A stretch of DNA of 64,000 bases, from NCBI GenBank assembly GCA_020027205.1, contig JAHRAQ010000025.1, forward strand, positions 1-64,000. The letters are read 5' to 3'. A model generated the notes under the pieces. It saw nothing but the letters and a program-made list of their open reading frames with translations. It made no database searches and was not told the DNA's origin. Below, one piece after another: positions 44,463 to 53,648 of the stretch; the stretch's first letter is position 1, and each line of letters opens with the position of its first letter. Both the position numbers and the translations under genes were made by a program. This DNA comes from Nitrospirales bacterium (GTDB lineage Bacteria; Nitrospirota; Nitrospiria; Nitrospirales; UBA8639).

Positions 44463-45506
44463 ATGCGCCGTCCCATGACTCATGTATGGAAGTTGCTGAT
44501 TGCCGTTCCGTATCACGGTCTGACGTGTTGCCGGACGTGGTTGTACGAACGCGGGTGGCTCCCACGGCGCCGGTTGCCGTGTCCGGTCGTCAGCGTGGGC
44601 AACCTGACGGTGGGCGGCACGGGCAAAACGCCCATGGTCATGTGGGTGGCCGACAGGCTTGCGGAACGGGGAAAAAAAGTCGCCATTCTTAGCCGGGGAT
44701 ACCGGCGAACGGGTCGACGCCCTTTCGTGCTGGTGTCCGACGGGGTCTCCATTCTGGCCGGCCCCGATGAGGCGGGCGACGAACCGTATCTGATGGCGCG
44801 CCGCTGCCCGGGGGCGGTCGTGGCGGTCGGCGCCAACCGCTATCAACTGGGGCGGTGGGTGTTGCGGCGGACGCCCGTTGATTGTTTTGTGCTGGATGAC
44901 GGGTTCCAGCATGTGAGCCTTAAGCGCGATGTGAATGTCTTGTTGATTGACAGCGCCGACGTGGATGGTCTGCGGGCGGTGTTTCCCGCGGGCCGGTTGC
45001 GGGAATCGTTGGGGGAAGCCGGACGGGCTTCGATCATCATGCTGACCCGCATGGAGGATGCCGCCACCGTGCCCCGTGTCGCGGACATGCTGGCGGCGGC
45101 TATGGGGCGCGGGTTCGATCCCGTGGTCACGCGGTTTGCGCCGCGCGCGTTGAAGGGAATATCGGATGACGCCGCGCCGCCACTTTCCGCGATCCGGGGG
45201 AAGCGCGCGTTGATTTTCAGCGGCGTCGGCAACCCGAATCAGTTTCGACGAATGGCGGACAAACTCGGCGTGCATGTGGTTGACGAATGTGTCTTCCGTG
45301 ATCATGTGGCATATACCCCGTCGAGACTTGGGGAGATTGCCCGGCGCGTGGAGCAGAGTCATCCCGACGTGGCGCTGACGACGGAAAAGGATCTGGTGAA
45401 AGTGCGGTCACGCTGGTCGCCGGCCGTGCCCGTTTTTGCGGTGTCGATTGCGGTGGAGTTTGTGGAGGGACAGCGGCGGCTGGACGATGCGTTGTCGAGT
45501 CTGTAA
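44463..45506 (+). CDS. lpxK: Tetraacyldisaccharide 4'-kinase
   Basis: Phosphorylates the 4'-position of the lipid A disaccharide. The P-loop-like SVGNLTVGGTGKTPM lies near residues 45-60. LSRGYRRTG, GPDEAGDEPYLMARR, CFVLDDGFQHVSLKRDVNVLLID and the C-terminal LTTEKDLVKVR are diagnostic. ATG 44463 (347 residues) is chosen; ATG 44475 is also possible. It ends the lipid A block, followed by a repeat. Confidence 0.94.
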   Translation: MRRPMTHVWKLLIAVPYHGLTCCRTWLYERGWLPRRRLPCPVVSVGNLTVGGTGKTPMVMWVADRLAERGKKVAILSRGYRRTGRRPFVLVSDGVSILAGPDEAGDEPYLMARRCPGAVVAVGANRYQLGRWVLRRTPVDCFVLDDGFQHVSLKRDVNVLLIDSADVDGLRAVFPAGRLRESLGEAGRASIIMLTRMEDAATVPRVADMLAAAMGRGFDPVVTRFAPRALKGISDDAAPPLSAIRGKRALIFSGVGNPNQFRRMADKLGVHVVDECVFRDHVAYTPSRLGEIARRVEQSHPDVALTTEKDLVKVRSRWSPAVPVFAVSIAVEFVEGQRRLDDALSSL

Positions 45507-45571
45507 CGGGGCAGGCGTTATCAATTGGGGGACGGGAATGACGGAGGGGGCGCAACCGATGCTTCCTCCTT

Positions 45572-45701
45572 CCGTCATTCCCGACATCTTTAGTCGGGAA
45601 TCCATCTTTCAGTTGTTTTTTTTTCGTATCACGGACAGGAAGGGAAACAGAAGAAAGAAACAGAAGGATGGATTCCCGACTACTAACGTCGGGAATGACG
45701 G
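45572..45701. repeat. Dispersed palindromic repeat, composite A+A (R18)
   Basis: Opposed class A arms (CCGTCATTCCCGACATCTTTAGTCGGGAATCCATC and GGATGGATTCCCGACTACTAACGTCGGGAATGACGG) with a T-rich/A-rich linker. Just to the right, 45712-45760 holds GTTCCCGACTCCTAACGCCT and a CCCCCGGCGTT word similar to the nested palindrome of R16. This is the last member of the family in the window. Confidence 0.83.
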
Positions 45702-45801
45702 ACTGGGGAACTGGGTTCCCGACTCCTAACGCCTGCCCCCGGCGTTCGTCATCGGGAGAAGGGCGTGACGGAAGAGGGCGAGACGGAGGGAGGCGAGACG
45801 C

Positions 45802-46887
45802 ATGGTGGGCGGAGCCGTGACTATCCGACCGGACGGCATTGGGAAGATTCTGGTGCGCGTCCCGAACTGGATGGGGGACGCCGTGATGTGCCTGCCGGCG
45901 CTGGATGCCGTGGGCCGCGCTTTTCCGAATTCGGAAATCTCCGTGTTGGCGCGAGCCGGGGTCGGCGAGTTGTTTGCCGGTCGTCCCGGCGTGCATCGCG
46001 TGGTGATCGATGATCATCGCGGCGCTCATGCGGGATGGCGGGGGCTGCTCCGGCTGGCGCGGAGTCTGCGACGGGAGCGCTATGACCTGGCTCTGTTGTT
46101 TCAGAATGCCTTTCGGGCGGCGTGGCTGGCGGTGCTTGCCGGGATTGAGATGCGGTATGGCTATGCCACGGATGGCCGGCGGTGGTTGCTGACGCATCCC
46201 GTCGAACGTCCGCGTTCCAACCGGGCGTTGCACCAGGTTCAGTATTACATGAATATGCTGCTTCCTCTGGTGGGGGAGACGTCCGCTCCGGCGCCCGTGC
46301 TGCGGGTGTCGCCGGAGGAAGAGGCCATGGCGAACCGGTTGCTGCAGGAACATGGGATCCGGGCCGCGGACGTGCTCATCGGCCTGAATCCGGGATCCGT
46401 GTACGGCGGGGCGAAGCGCTGGCCGCCAGAACGGTTTGCCTCGACGGCCGACCGGTTGATGGTGGACGTCCGGCAACGATCGCCGAATCCCGTGCGCTGT
46501 CTCATTGTCGGCGGGCCGGGAGAAGAGGCGTTGGGCGAGGCCGTCGCGCGGCGCATGTTGTCGAATGCCGTGGTGCTGTCTGGGAAAACGTCCTTGCGGG
46601 CGCTCAAGGCCGTGTTGAAACGATGTTGCCTGTTTGTGACCAACGACACGGGGCCGATGCATATGGCGCATGCGCTGGGCGTGCCGGTGGTCGCGGTGTT
46701 CGGGCCGACGGACCCGGCGGCCACGGCGCCGTTCCACGGGGCGGCCTCGGTGGTTCGAAGCCCCGTGGAGTGTTCCCCGTGCCAACTTCGCGAATGTCCC
46801 ATCGATCATCGTTGCATGACGTCCGTCTCGGCGGATCAGGTGGTGCGGGCCGCGCAGGGGGCGCTGGCCGGGCGCGTCACGCGCTGA
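45802..46887 (+). CDS. waaF: Lipopolysaccharide heptosyltransferase II (GT9)
   Basis: Adds the second L-glycero-D-manno-heptose to the LPS inner core. GT9 features: ILVRVPNWMGDAVMCLPALDAV near the start (WaaF-type WMGD), GLNPGSVYGGAKRWPPERFA, and the nucleotide-sugar site VTNDTGPMHMAHALGVPVVAVFGPTDP. The C-terminal cysteine region CSPCQLRECPIDHRC is typical of this subgroup. Length 361. First gene of the heptose/outer-core block. Confidence 0.9.
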   Translation: MVGGAVTIRPDGIGKILVRVPNWMGDAVMCLPALDAVGRAFPNSEISVLARAGVGELFAGRPGVHRVVIDDHRGAHAGWRGLLRLARSLRRERYDLALLFQNAFRAAWLAVLAGIEMRYGYATDGRRWLLTHPVERPRSNRALHQVQYYMNMLLPLVGETSAPAPVLRVSPEEEAMANRLLQEHGIRAADVLIGLNPGSVYGGAKRWPPERFASTADRLMVDVRQRSPNPVRCLIVGGPGEEALGEAVARRMLSNAVVLSGKTSLRALKAVLKRCCLFVTNDTGPMHMAHALGVPVVAVFGPTDPAATAPFHGAASVVRSPVECSPCQLRECPIDHRCMTSVSADQVVRAAQGALAGRVTR

Positions 46888-46909
46888 CGGGGCCGACGGG
46901 CGGTTGATT

Positions 46910-47545
46910 GTGAACTCGAAACATCCGTCGGCCGACGCCGCAACGTGCGCGGCGGTGTTTGTGGATCGTGACGGGACGTTGCATCCCGACGTCGCGTATC
47001 GTTCGTCTCCCGAGGCGTTGGCATTGTTTCCCCGGGTGGCGGAGTCCGTGGCCCGATTAAATCAGGCGGGGCTGAAAGTTGTGCTGGTCACCAATCAATC
47101 CGGCATCGCGCGCGGATATTTTTCGCTCAAGGATCTGGAGGCTGTTCATGCGGCGTTGACGTCCGACCTTGCGCGCGCGGGGGCGTGGCTGGACGACGTG
47201 CTGTTCTGCCCGCATCATCCCGATGACGGGTGCCGGTGCCGGAAGCCGCGCCCCGGCATGATTGAACAGGCCGCGGCGCGTCATGCCATTGACGCGGCCG
47301 GCAGTTACGTGGTCGGCGATCAACTCTGCGATATCGAGTTGGCGCGTGGCGTGGGGGCCAAAGGGATTTTGGTGACGACCGGACCGCGCGCCGATGACGC
47401 GCCGGCCGGCCGTCACGCGACGCGGGACATGGCCGATTTTGTTGCGCCCTGTTTTTTCGATGCCGTATCATGGATTCTCCGGGATCGGGCGCGGTCGTTG
47501 CGTCCGGGGCCGCCACGGGAAAAGGCGCCGTCGGCGGGCTGTTGA
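46910..47545 (+). CDS. gmhB: D-glycero-beta-D-manno-heptose-1,7-bisphosphate 7-phosphatase
   Basis: HAD-family histidinol-phosphatase-like enzyme in the ADP-heptose pathway. The nucleophile loop VDRDGTLHPDV is near residue 20. The zinc-binding loop CPHHPDDGCRCRKPRPGM lies around 100-117. VVGDQLCDIELARGVGAKGILV is the metal-binding C-terminal motif. GTG 46910 is chosen (211 residues), TTG 46904 being an alternative. It is sandwiched between two heptosyltransferases, consistent with heptose supply; hldE/hldD and gmhA are not in the window. Confidence 0.9.
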   Translation: MNSKHPSADAATCAAVFVDRDGTLHPDVAYRSSPEALALFPRVAESVARLNQAGLKVVLVTNQSGIARGYFSLKDLEAVHAALTSDLARAGAWLDDVLFCPHHPDDGCRCRKPRPGMIEQAAARHAIDAAGSYVVGDQLCDIELARGVGAKGILVTTGPRADDAPAGRHATRDMADFVAPCFFDAVSWILRDRARSLRPGPPREKAPSAGC

Positions 47546-47550
47546 AATGC

Positions 47551-48603
47551 ATGGCGATGCTCCGACCTCACAATCTTCTGCTGATCAAGCCCGGCTCCGC
47601 CGGTGATATTATCCATGCCCTGCCGGTTGTCGGCGCGTTGCGAAGGGTGTTGCCGGACACCAGGATGTCCTGGCTGGTCAAGTCGGAATGGGCCGAACTG
47701 TTGGACGGGCATCCCGAACTGCACGAAGTGCTCCCCGTGGATTTTGGCATTCGCTCGTGGCGATCGATCATCGGCACGGTGCGCGCGCGCGCCTTTGATT
47801 GCGTGGTGGATTTGCAGGGACTGTTTCGCTCCGGGATGATCGCCCGGTTGTCGGGGGCGCCGGTTCGAGTGGGGTTTGCCGGAGGGCGGGAAGGCAGTCC
47901 ATGGCTGTACACGCATCGGGTTCGGTTGCCGGATGACGGCAACGCTCCCTGGCGGTTGCTGGACATGCATGCGGTTGACCGCAACCTTGCCGTGGCCGCG
48001 TGGTTTGGCGCGCCCACCGACGCTCCTCGGTTTGTGCTGCCGAAGTTGGAGCACGATCGATCCGCGGTCGACCGGTTGTTCGAAGACGCCGGGGTGGCGC
48101 GGAACGACCGGCTCATTGCCGTGGCGCCGACTTCAAGGCAGGCCATGAAACGCTGGCCGGTGGGACGGTTTGTCGAGGCCGCGGCGGAGTTGGCGAAACG
48201 ACAGAATGTTAAAATCGTGCTGCTCGGATCGCCGGACGACCGCTCTATCGTCCGGCCTTTTGCCGAATCGCTCGGCCCCGCGTTGGTCGATCTGGTCGGC
48301 AAAACACGGATTCGCCAACTGGGTCTTGTCTTTGATAGAGTGCGCCTGTTGATCGCCAACGATTCCGGGCCGGTTCACGTGGCCGCCGCCTGTCGGGTGC
48401 CCGTGCTGGCCTGTTTCGGACCCACGAATCCCAATGCCACCGGCCCCTATGGAGCCGGCCACGCGGTGATGGTGAGTTCCACCGCCTCATGCCGCCCTTG
48501 CGGGTCGCGTCAATGTCACAATGCGTATTATCTGGAATGTCTGGATTCCATTGCGGTTGAAGAAGTGGTGGAGCGGGCGGAACAGATGCTGGCAGGCGTC
48601 TGA
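47551..48603 (+). CDS. Heptosyltransferase, WaaC-like (GT9)
   Basis: A 350-residue GT9 enzyme, probably heptosyltransferase I adding the first heptose to Kdo. LLLIKPGSAGDIIHALPVVGAL at the start is the WaaC-type acceptor loop. VVDLQGLFRSGMIARLSGAPVRVGF and LIANDSGPVHVAAACRVPVLACFGPTNP are family motifs. ATG 47551 lies six bases after the gmhB stop; the upstream in-frame extension overlaps gmhB and is not family-like. WaaC versus WaaQ-type assignment is inference from the N-terminal loop. Confidence 0.85.
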   Translation: MAMLRPHNLLLIKPGSAGDIIHALPVVGALRRVLPDTRMSWLVKSEWAELLDGHPELHEVLPVDFGIRSWRSIIGTVRARAFDCVVDLQGLFRSGMIARLSGAPVRVGFAGGREGSPWLYTHRVRLPDDGNAPWRLLDMHAVDRNLAVAAWFGAPTDAPRFVLPKLEHDRSAVDRLFEDAGVARNDRLIAVAPTSRQAMKRWPVGRFVEAAAELAKRQNVKIVLLGSPDDRSIVRPFAESLGPALVDLVGKTRIRQLGLVFDRVRLLIANDSGPVHVAAACRVPVLACFGPTNPNATGPYGAGHAVMVSSTASCRPCGSRQCHNAYYLECLDSIAVEEVVERAEQMLAGV

Positions 48604-48647
48604 AGCCGAACGCGCGCGTGCGGGAAAGAGGATCGCGCCACGGCGCG

Positions 48648-49415
48648 ATGGCGAGTTCCATGGCGCCGAAAATTTCAGCGGTGATCATTGCGTATAACGA
48701 CGAGCCGAACATGCGCGCCTGTCTCGAGAGCGTGAAATGGGCCGATGAAGTGGTTGTCGTGGATTCGCACAGCACGGATGCCACGGCGGCGATTAGTCGT
48801 GAATATACCGACAAGGTCTTTCAGCATGAATTTTCCGGATTTGGAACACTTCGCAATGACGCCGTGGCCCATGCGACGCATGACTGGATTTTCAGTCTGG
48901 ATACCGATGAGCGGGCGACGGAAGAACTGCGCGACGAAATTCGACTGCAACTCGAACGCGGGCCGGAGGCGCGGGCTTTTTTTGTGCCTCGCCGGAATTA
49001 TTTTTTAGGGCGGCGGATCAGGCGGTGCGGGTGGTATCCCGATTACCGGCAACCGCAGTTTTTTCACAAAGTCTACATGCGGTACACGCGGGACCCGGTG
49101 CATGAAACCTATGAACTGGATGGCCGGGCCGGCTATTTGCGCTCGCACGTTGATCAGTATCCTTTTCGTGACATTGATCATTGTCTTATGAAAATGGATC
49201 GCTATTCGACGCTGATGGCGCGGGAAATGAACAGGCGGGGACGAATGTTTCGCGTTCACCAACTGTTTTCGCATCCCCTGTTTGCGTTTCTGAAAATGTA
49301 CGTCATGCGGAGAGGATTCCTGGACGGGAAGCCGGGGCTGATTCTGTCCGGGTTGTATGCGTATTATACGTTTGTGAAATACGCCAAGTTCTGGGAAACG
49401 ACGAGGGGCGGATGA
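48648..49415 (+). CDS. Glycosyltransferase family 2, WaaE/KdtX-like
   Basis: A 255-residue GT2 protein of the type that decorates the LPS inner core. ISAVIIAYNDEPNMRACLESV and VVDSHSTDATAAI hold the nucleotide-sugar Asp; DWIFSLDTDERATEEL provides the DxD. A C-terminal hydrophobic helix pair (LFAFLKMYVMRRGF, LILSGLYAYYTFVKYAKF) suggests membrane association. ATG 48648 is chosen; ATG 48660 is an alternative. Its stop overlaps the next gene as ATGA. The sugar is not determinable. Confidence 0.86.
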   Translation: MASSMAPKISAVIIAYNDEPNMRACLESVKWADEVVVVDSHSTDATAAISREYTDKVFQHEFSGFGTLRNDAVAHATHDWIFSLDTDERATEELRDEIRLQLERGPEARAFFVPRRNYFLGRRIRRCGWYPDYRQPQFFHKVYMRYTRDPVHETYELDGRAGYLRSHVDQYPFRDIDHCLMKMDRYSTLMAREMNRRGRMFRVHQLFSHPLFAFLKMYVMRRGFLDGKPGLILSGLYAYYTFVKYAKFWETTRGG

Positions 49416-50533
49416 GGCCGCTCCGGATTTTTCAAACCGAATCGTCAATGTCGCTCGGCGGGCAGGAACTTGCCACGTTGGCGTTGACGGAGGGATTGCG
49501 AAACAGAGGGCATGACGTCCGGCTGGTCGTGCGGCCTCACAGTCCGCTGGCGCGCATGGCTCGTGAACACCGCATTCCTCATCACCTGCTTGTGATGGGC
49601 AAGCCGGCGTATCCTTGGGCCATTCCGAAGATGGCGTCGCTCCTGTCCAGGCACCGCATTGACATCGTGCATACCAATGGGTCGCGTGACAGTTGGATCG
49701 GCGGATTGGCCGCCCGGTGTTCTTCGCGGCGACCCCGCATGGTCCTGACACGGCATAAAACAACGCCGATCTCCAAAAGCCGCATTAACCATATCCTGTA
49801 CCATTCCCTGGCGGATGCCATCGTCACAACCGGCGGGGAGATTGCACGGAAGAATCTTGTTGATGCGCATGGCTTTGCTGAAACCAAAGTCGTGGCGATC
49901 CCTCCGGGGGCGGACCTGGCGCAATTTTCTCCCACGGTTGGCGGTGCGAAATTTCGGGACGAGATTGGCGTCGGCAGGGATGAATTACTGGTCGGCACGA
50001 TGTGTTTTTTGCGAGGCTATAAGGGCTTGGAATATTTTGTCGATGCGGCGGCTCTTGTTCTTCGACAAATGCCGTGCTGTCGTTTTGTCATCATCGGCGA
50101 GGGGCCGGAACGAGAACGGATTTTCCAGAAGATCACGAAGTTGGGCCTGGGAAAAAACGTGGCGATGGTGGGATACCATGCGGATGGTCCCGGCGCGCTG
50201 GCGGCGCTGGATGTCTTTGTGGTGACCTCGCTGTTTTGCGAAACGTTGACGCAAACTATTCCCGAAGCGTTAGCCATGGAGATTCCGGTGGTGGCCACGA
50301 ACGTTGGAAGCATTCCCGATATTGTGCGCCACGGGGAAACGGGCCGGCTGGTGCCGCCCGGAGATGCCGCGTCTTTGGCTGAACAGATTATAGCCATGCT
50401 GGAAAACCATGACCGGGCTAAGAGCATGGCGCAACGAGGACGCATGCTGGTTGTCAACGCTTTTAATAAACGCAGCGCCGTGGTGAAGAATGAGGAATTG
50501 TATCACCGCCTGCTTGCGTCCCGTGTTGCCTGA
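49412..50533 (+). CDS. Glycosyltransferase family 4
   Basis: A 373-residue GT-B enzyme. N-terminal IFQTESSMSLGGQELATLALTEGL is the acceptor-side loop. The C-terminal domain has CFLRGYKGLEYFVDAAALV, FVIIGEGPERERI and the donor-binding PEALAMEIPVVATNVGSIPDIV (the Glu-x7-Glu region begins EAL-E). ATG 49412 overlaps the preceding stop. Likely an LPS outer-core or O-chain transferase. The 134-bp gap after it shows no gene. Confidence 0.88.
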   Translation: MRPLRIFQTESSMSLGGQELATLALTEGLRNRGHDVRLVVRPHSPLARMAREHRIPHHLLVMGKPAYPWAIPKMASLLSRHRIDIVHTNGSRDSWIGGLAARCSSRRPRMVLTRHKTTPISKSRINHILYHSLADAIVTTGGEIARKNLVDAHGFAETKVVAIPPGADLAQFSPTVGGAKFRDEIGVGRDELLVGTMCFLRGYKGLEYFVDAAALVLRQMPCCRFVIIGEGPERERIFQKITKLGLGKNVAMVGYHADGPGALAALDVFVVTSLFCETLTQTIPEALAMEIPVVATNVGSIPDIVRHGETGRLVPPGDAASLAEQIIAMLENHDRAKSMAQRGRMLVVNAFNKRSAVVKNEELYHRLLASRVA

Positions 50534-50667
50534 CGTGTGTACCCGCGTATAACGGTGGGCAGGATAGGCGCGTGTCGAAGAACCGGAGACTGTGGCTTGC
50601 CGATTTCGTGAGTGTGGCGTCCCTGTACGGGGTGTCATTTTCCGCGTCTGCGTGAAGGGATGTCATC

Positions 50668-51579
50668 GTGAAAGTCAGCGGATTCACCATTATTCGGAAT
50701 GCCGTTCGATTTGATTTCCCGATCGTGGAAGCCATTACATCGGTGCTGCCGATTGTGGATGAGTTTGTCGTGAACGTCGGGAAATGCGATGACGGGACGC
50801 TGGAACTCGTTCGGTCAATCGAAACGCCGAAAATAAAAATCATTGAAACCGAATGGGATGACATGCTGCGCACGGACGGCAAAATTTTTGGCATGCAACA
50901 GGACATTGCCCTGTCGCATTGCACCGGCGATTGGGCCATACTGGTTCAGGCCGACGAGGTGCTGCATGAAGACGATTATCCGGAGATTCGGAACGCAATG
51001 GAGCGGTATCTGCCTCATCGGGACATATTGGGGCTGGTGTTGAAGATGGTGCATTTCAAAGGAGACTATTGGAGCATCGACCCCTGGATGTATCGAAAAG
51101 CCACGCGAATTGTCCGCAATCATTGCGGCGTGCGTTCGGCGACCGATGGGTGTGATTTTTGTCCGGAAGGCACGGACGAAATGATCAAGAGCAAGAAGGG
51201 TTGTCATGGACGGCTCATTGAAGCACGGGTGTTTCATTACGGTTATGCCAGATCCGCCGTTGCTTTGAACAAGAAGTTGCAATACCAGATTAGTCGGCAT
51301 GACGGCGGGAGCCTGCCCGAGTGGGATATTGCATTACAGGCCCGTGTCGCTTCCGCACATCCGACGTCTGACACAATCAAGCATTACGGGGAGAACGCGC
51401 CTTTGCGCGTGGGGAATCATGGAACGGTGCTATATGACATTCTCAAAGATTACAAAGGCACACATCCCGGAGTCATGAAAGCACGGATAGGTGTTGCGAT
51501 GCCGTTGCGACGCCGGCGCAATCGGTGGCTTAATCTCCGATTTTATAAAGAAATTTTGACGCATGGGTTTCATGGATAG
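50668..51579 (+). CDS. GT2-like glycosyltransferase
   Basis: A 303-residue protein resembling GT-A transferases. VSGFTIIRNAVRFDFPIVEAI opens the fold, VVNVGKCDDGTLELVRSI resembles the first donor site, and DWAILVQADEVLHEDDY looks like the metal-binding acidic motif. The later His-rich stretch GCHGRLIEARVFHYGYAR is of unknown role. GAAGGGATGT lies upstream. It is separated from the GT4 gene by 134 bp, so it may have its own promoter, though none was recognised. Specificity unknown. Confidence 0.75.
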   Translation: MKVSGFTIIRNAVRFDFPIVEAITSVLPIVDEFVVNVGKCDDGTLELVRSIETPKIKIIETEWDDMLRTDGKIFGMQQDIALSHCTGDWAILVQADEVLHEDDYPEIRNAMERYLPHRDILGLVLKMVHFKGDYWSIDPWMYRKATRIVRNHCGVRSATDGCDFCPEGTDEMIKSKKGCHGRLIEARVFHYGYARSAVALNKKLQYQISRHDGGSLPEWDIALQARVASAHPTSDTIKHYGENAPLRVGNHGTVLYDILKDYKGTHPGVMKARIGVAMPLRRRRNRWLNLRFYKEILTHGFHG

Positions 51580-51597
51580 GCGGGGAATATCACCCCT

Positions 51598-52350
51598 ATG
51601 AGCGCTTTGCGAGGTATCGACAAAGTTTTCGTGCTGAGCGTGAAGTCGTTTTCCGATAGAATCGACCACATTAATAAAGAACTGGGCAAACGCAATATCA
51701 GTTTCGAGTTTATTTTTGATTTTGACGTTCCTGATTTACGGGACGAGGATTTGTTGTTTTTCTCTCCTGGCATCTTGGAAATGTCCCAGAAGTCTCTGGT
51801 GCTAAAGCATGTCGCCGTCTGGAAAAAAATGGTGGCGGAAGATCTGAATCGGGCGCTTGTTTTCGAAGACGATGCCATATTGAGTGATGATTTTGAAGAG
51901 TCGATGCTTGACATTACAAACGCCACGGATGCTTTGTCGCCGGGATATTTAATATTTCTGGGAGGCGCCGACACCAAACTGCCGAAAAATTTTTTGGAAT
52001 ATCCATCGACGCTCATTCCTCGCCGAATGACAACAGCCGAGGGTTTTATTATTGACAACGCCATTGCTCGCAGACGCTTGGAGTGGTTGCGTCATAATAC
52101 GGTGCGTTGGCCTGCCGACAGTTTGATGCGCACAATCGATGAAGAAATCGGGGCCCCGCATTTCTGGTCCCGGCGGGCAATCGTCCAACAGGGAAGTTGC
52201 ACTGGAAAATTCAAAACCACTCTTGACGGAGCCCGTTTTGGCCAGAGCCTTTCTTACATTCGATTGCGTTATCGCTGGCGTAAATTTAAAAATCAGTCCA
52301 TCAAGCGATGGATTCACAGCCGTTTCAAAAATTCGTCTACGAACTCATAA
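51598..52350 (+). CDS. Glycosyltransferase family 25 (LPS galactosyltransferase-like)
   Basis: A 250-residue GT25 member; these transfer Gal and similar sugars in LOS/LPS outer core. VFVLSVKSFSDRIDHINKEL at the start and LVFEDDAILSDDFEESM (EDD metal site) are diagnostic, with LVLKHVAVWKKMV between. Base composition is visibly more AT-rich than the lpx block. The stop and the next start share TAATG. Exact sugar and linkage unknown. Confidence 0.83.
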   Translation: MSALRGIDKVFVLSVKSFSDRIDHINKELGKRNISFEFIFDFDVPDLRDEDLLFFSPGILEMSQKSLVLKHVAVWKKMVAEDLNRALVFEDDAILSDDFEESMLDITNATDALSPGYLIFLGGADTKLPKNFLEYPSTLIPRRMTTAEGFIIDNAIARRRLEWLRHNTVRWPADSLMRTIDEEIGAPHFWSRRAIVQQGSCTGKFKTTLDGARFGQSLSYIRLRYRWRKFKNQSIKRWIHSRFKNSSTNS

Positions 52351-53582
52351 TGAACACAACGGAAAACAGATGTATTGTATGGGCATCCTGCGTGCTATTG
52401 GCTCTGCCTTTTGTGAACGTGCTATCTCCAACCCTGACAGGGTTGTTGGAAATTGTACTTTATCTGTTGTTTATTGTTACGCCTGAATTGCGAAAACGGT
52501 TTGTTGCCAGCCTGCCGCAACCGATGGTCATATTTGGCTTCGGTTTGTATTTCATTATCATGGCCTCCAGTTTTTGGAGCAACGCGGACTGGGAGGTCAA
52601 GTTGCGCGCTGTCCAAAGTTGCAGGAAGATTCTTTTGTTGCCGATTGCGATCGCGCTTATCGACAACTCGTTATGGAAAGACCGATTCCTGCTTGCGTTT
52701 ATTTTTCCCGTTGCCGTCATGGCGGCGCTGTCATGGATTTCCTGGCTGAGCGACATTACAGTCTATAAGCCGGCAGAAGCCATGTTGAGAAATGATGGGA
52801 CGCAAGGCATGACGTTTTTTGTTGCGGCTTTCGCATCGGCCTGTATGGTGACATACCACAAGGGCATTTCATTGAAAATGAAAATTATACTGATGCTGTG
52901 TTGCTTCGTTGTTCTATCGAACAGTATTATTATCGCAACGAGCCGGAGTGGATACCTGTTGGGGGTCGTGCTCGTTGGTTGTTTTGGTGTCTACGCGGGC
53001 GGGAAAAAATCTATTTTTATCACGTTGCTTCTTCTGGCGATAACCGCCGGCATGTTCTACTTGTCTCCCGCGCCACACAAGAGAATCGCCGAGGGATGGG
53101 AAAATATGCTGAATGCAGAACAATCCGACGTGCTGACTTCTGCCGGTCTTCGGGTTATATTTTGGAAAAACACGTTGTCGATTGTCAAAGAATCACCCGT
53201 AATCGGCCATGGATTAAAGGGTTTTCAGGCAGAGTATGCGGAACAAGTTGCAGGCGTTGAAGGTTGGAAGGGAGTCGTCACGGATGATCCGCATAACCAA
53301 TACCTGTTTGTGCTTGCAGAGCAAGGGGCGCTGGGATTCATTGCGCTATTGGCATTTATCGTTTCCTGTTTTTTTCAGAAAACCGAACCATTGTATAGGT
53401 TGCTGGGCCTTTCCATACTTATCGGATGGATGTCCACATCGTTCTTTAATGGACATTTTTCTTCATCTGTCGAAGGAAGAGCTGTCTTATTGTGGTGTGC
53501 GGCCATGCTGTCACAACGCTTGTCGCAATCAGAGTCTCTCAATCCTTTTCGGGCAACAACACTTCCCCTGCGTTCTCAATGA
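52350..53582 (+). CDS. O-antigen ligase-like membrane protein (WaaL/Wzy family)
   Basis: A 410-residue polytopic protein with roughly ten hydrophobic segments. A large periplasmic-loop-like region (~255-320) contains GLRVIFWKNTLSIVKESPVIGHGLKGF and DPHNQYLFVLAEQGALG, the H-N-x-Y/F-L signature of WaaL/Wzy O-antigen ligases and polymerases. It probably joins polysaccharide or a single O-unit to lipid A-core at the outer face of the inner membrane. ATG 52350 overlaps the GT25 stop; an upstream start at 52308 is also open. The composition is AT-rich, as in the preceding gene, suggesting joint acquisition. Confidence 0.85.
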   Translation: MNTTENRCIVWASCVLLALPFVNVLSPTLTGLLEIVLYLLFIVTPELRKRFVASLPQPMVIFGFGLYFIIMASSFWSNADWEVKLRAVQSCRKILLLPIAIALIDNSLWKDRFLLAFIFPVAVMAALSWISWLSDITVYKPAEAMLRNDGTQGMTFFVAAFASACMVTYHKGISLKMKIILMLCCFVVLSNSIIIATSRSGYLLGVVLVGCFGVYAGGKKSIFITLLLLAITAGMFYLSPAPHKRIAEGWENMLNAEQSDVLTSAGLRVIFWKNTLSIVKESPVIGHGLKGFQAEYAEQVAGVEGWKGVVTDDPHNQYLFVLAEQGALGFIALLAFIVSCFFQKTEPLYRLLGLSILIGWMSTSFFNGHFSSSVEGRAVLLWCAAMLSQRLSQSESLNPFRATTLPLRSQ

Positions 53583-53648
53583 CGTCGTGATAACCGGCGC
53601 TTGCGAGCGTGGTGTGATCGCGCGTTACTGAATATTTTCCGGCAGAAA

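Noticed and set aside
2255..45701. CRISPR array interpretation of the regularly recurring GTCATTCCCGAC/GGAATCC units
   Set aside because: Copies are scattered kilobases apart in single intergenic sites, occur in both orientations as hairpin pairs, and lack regular spacers; no cas genes are present.
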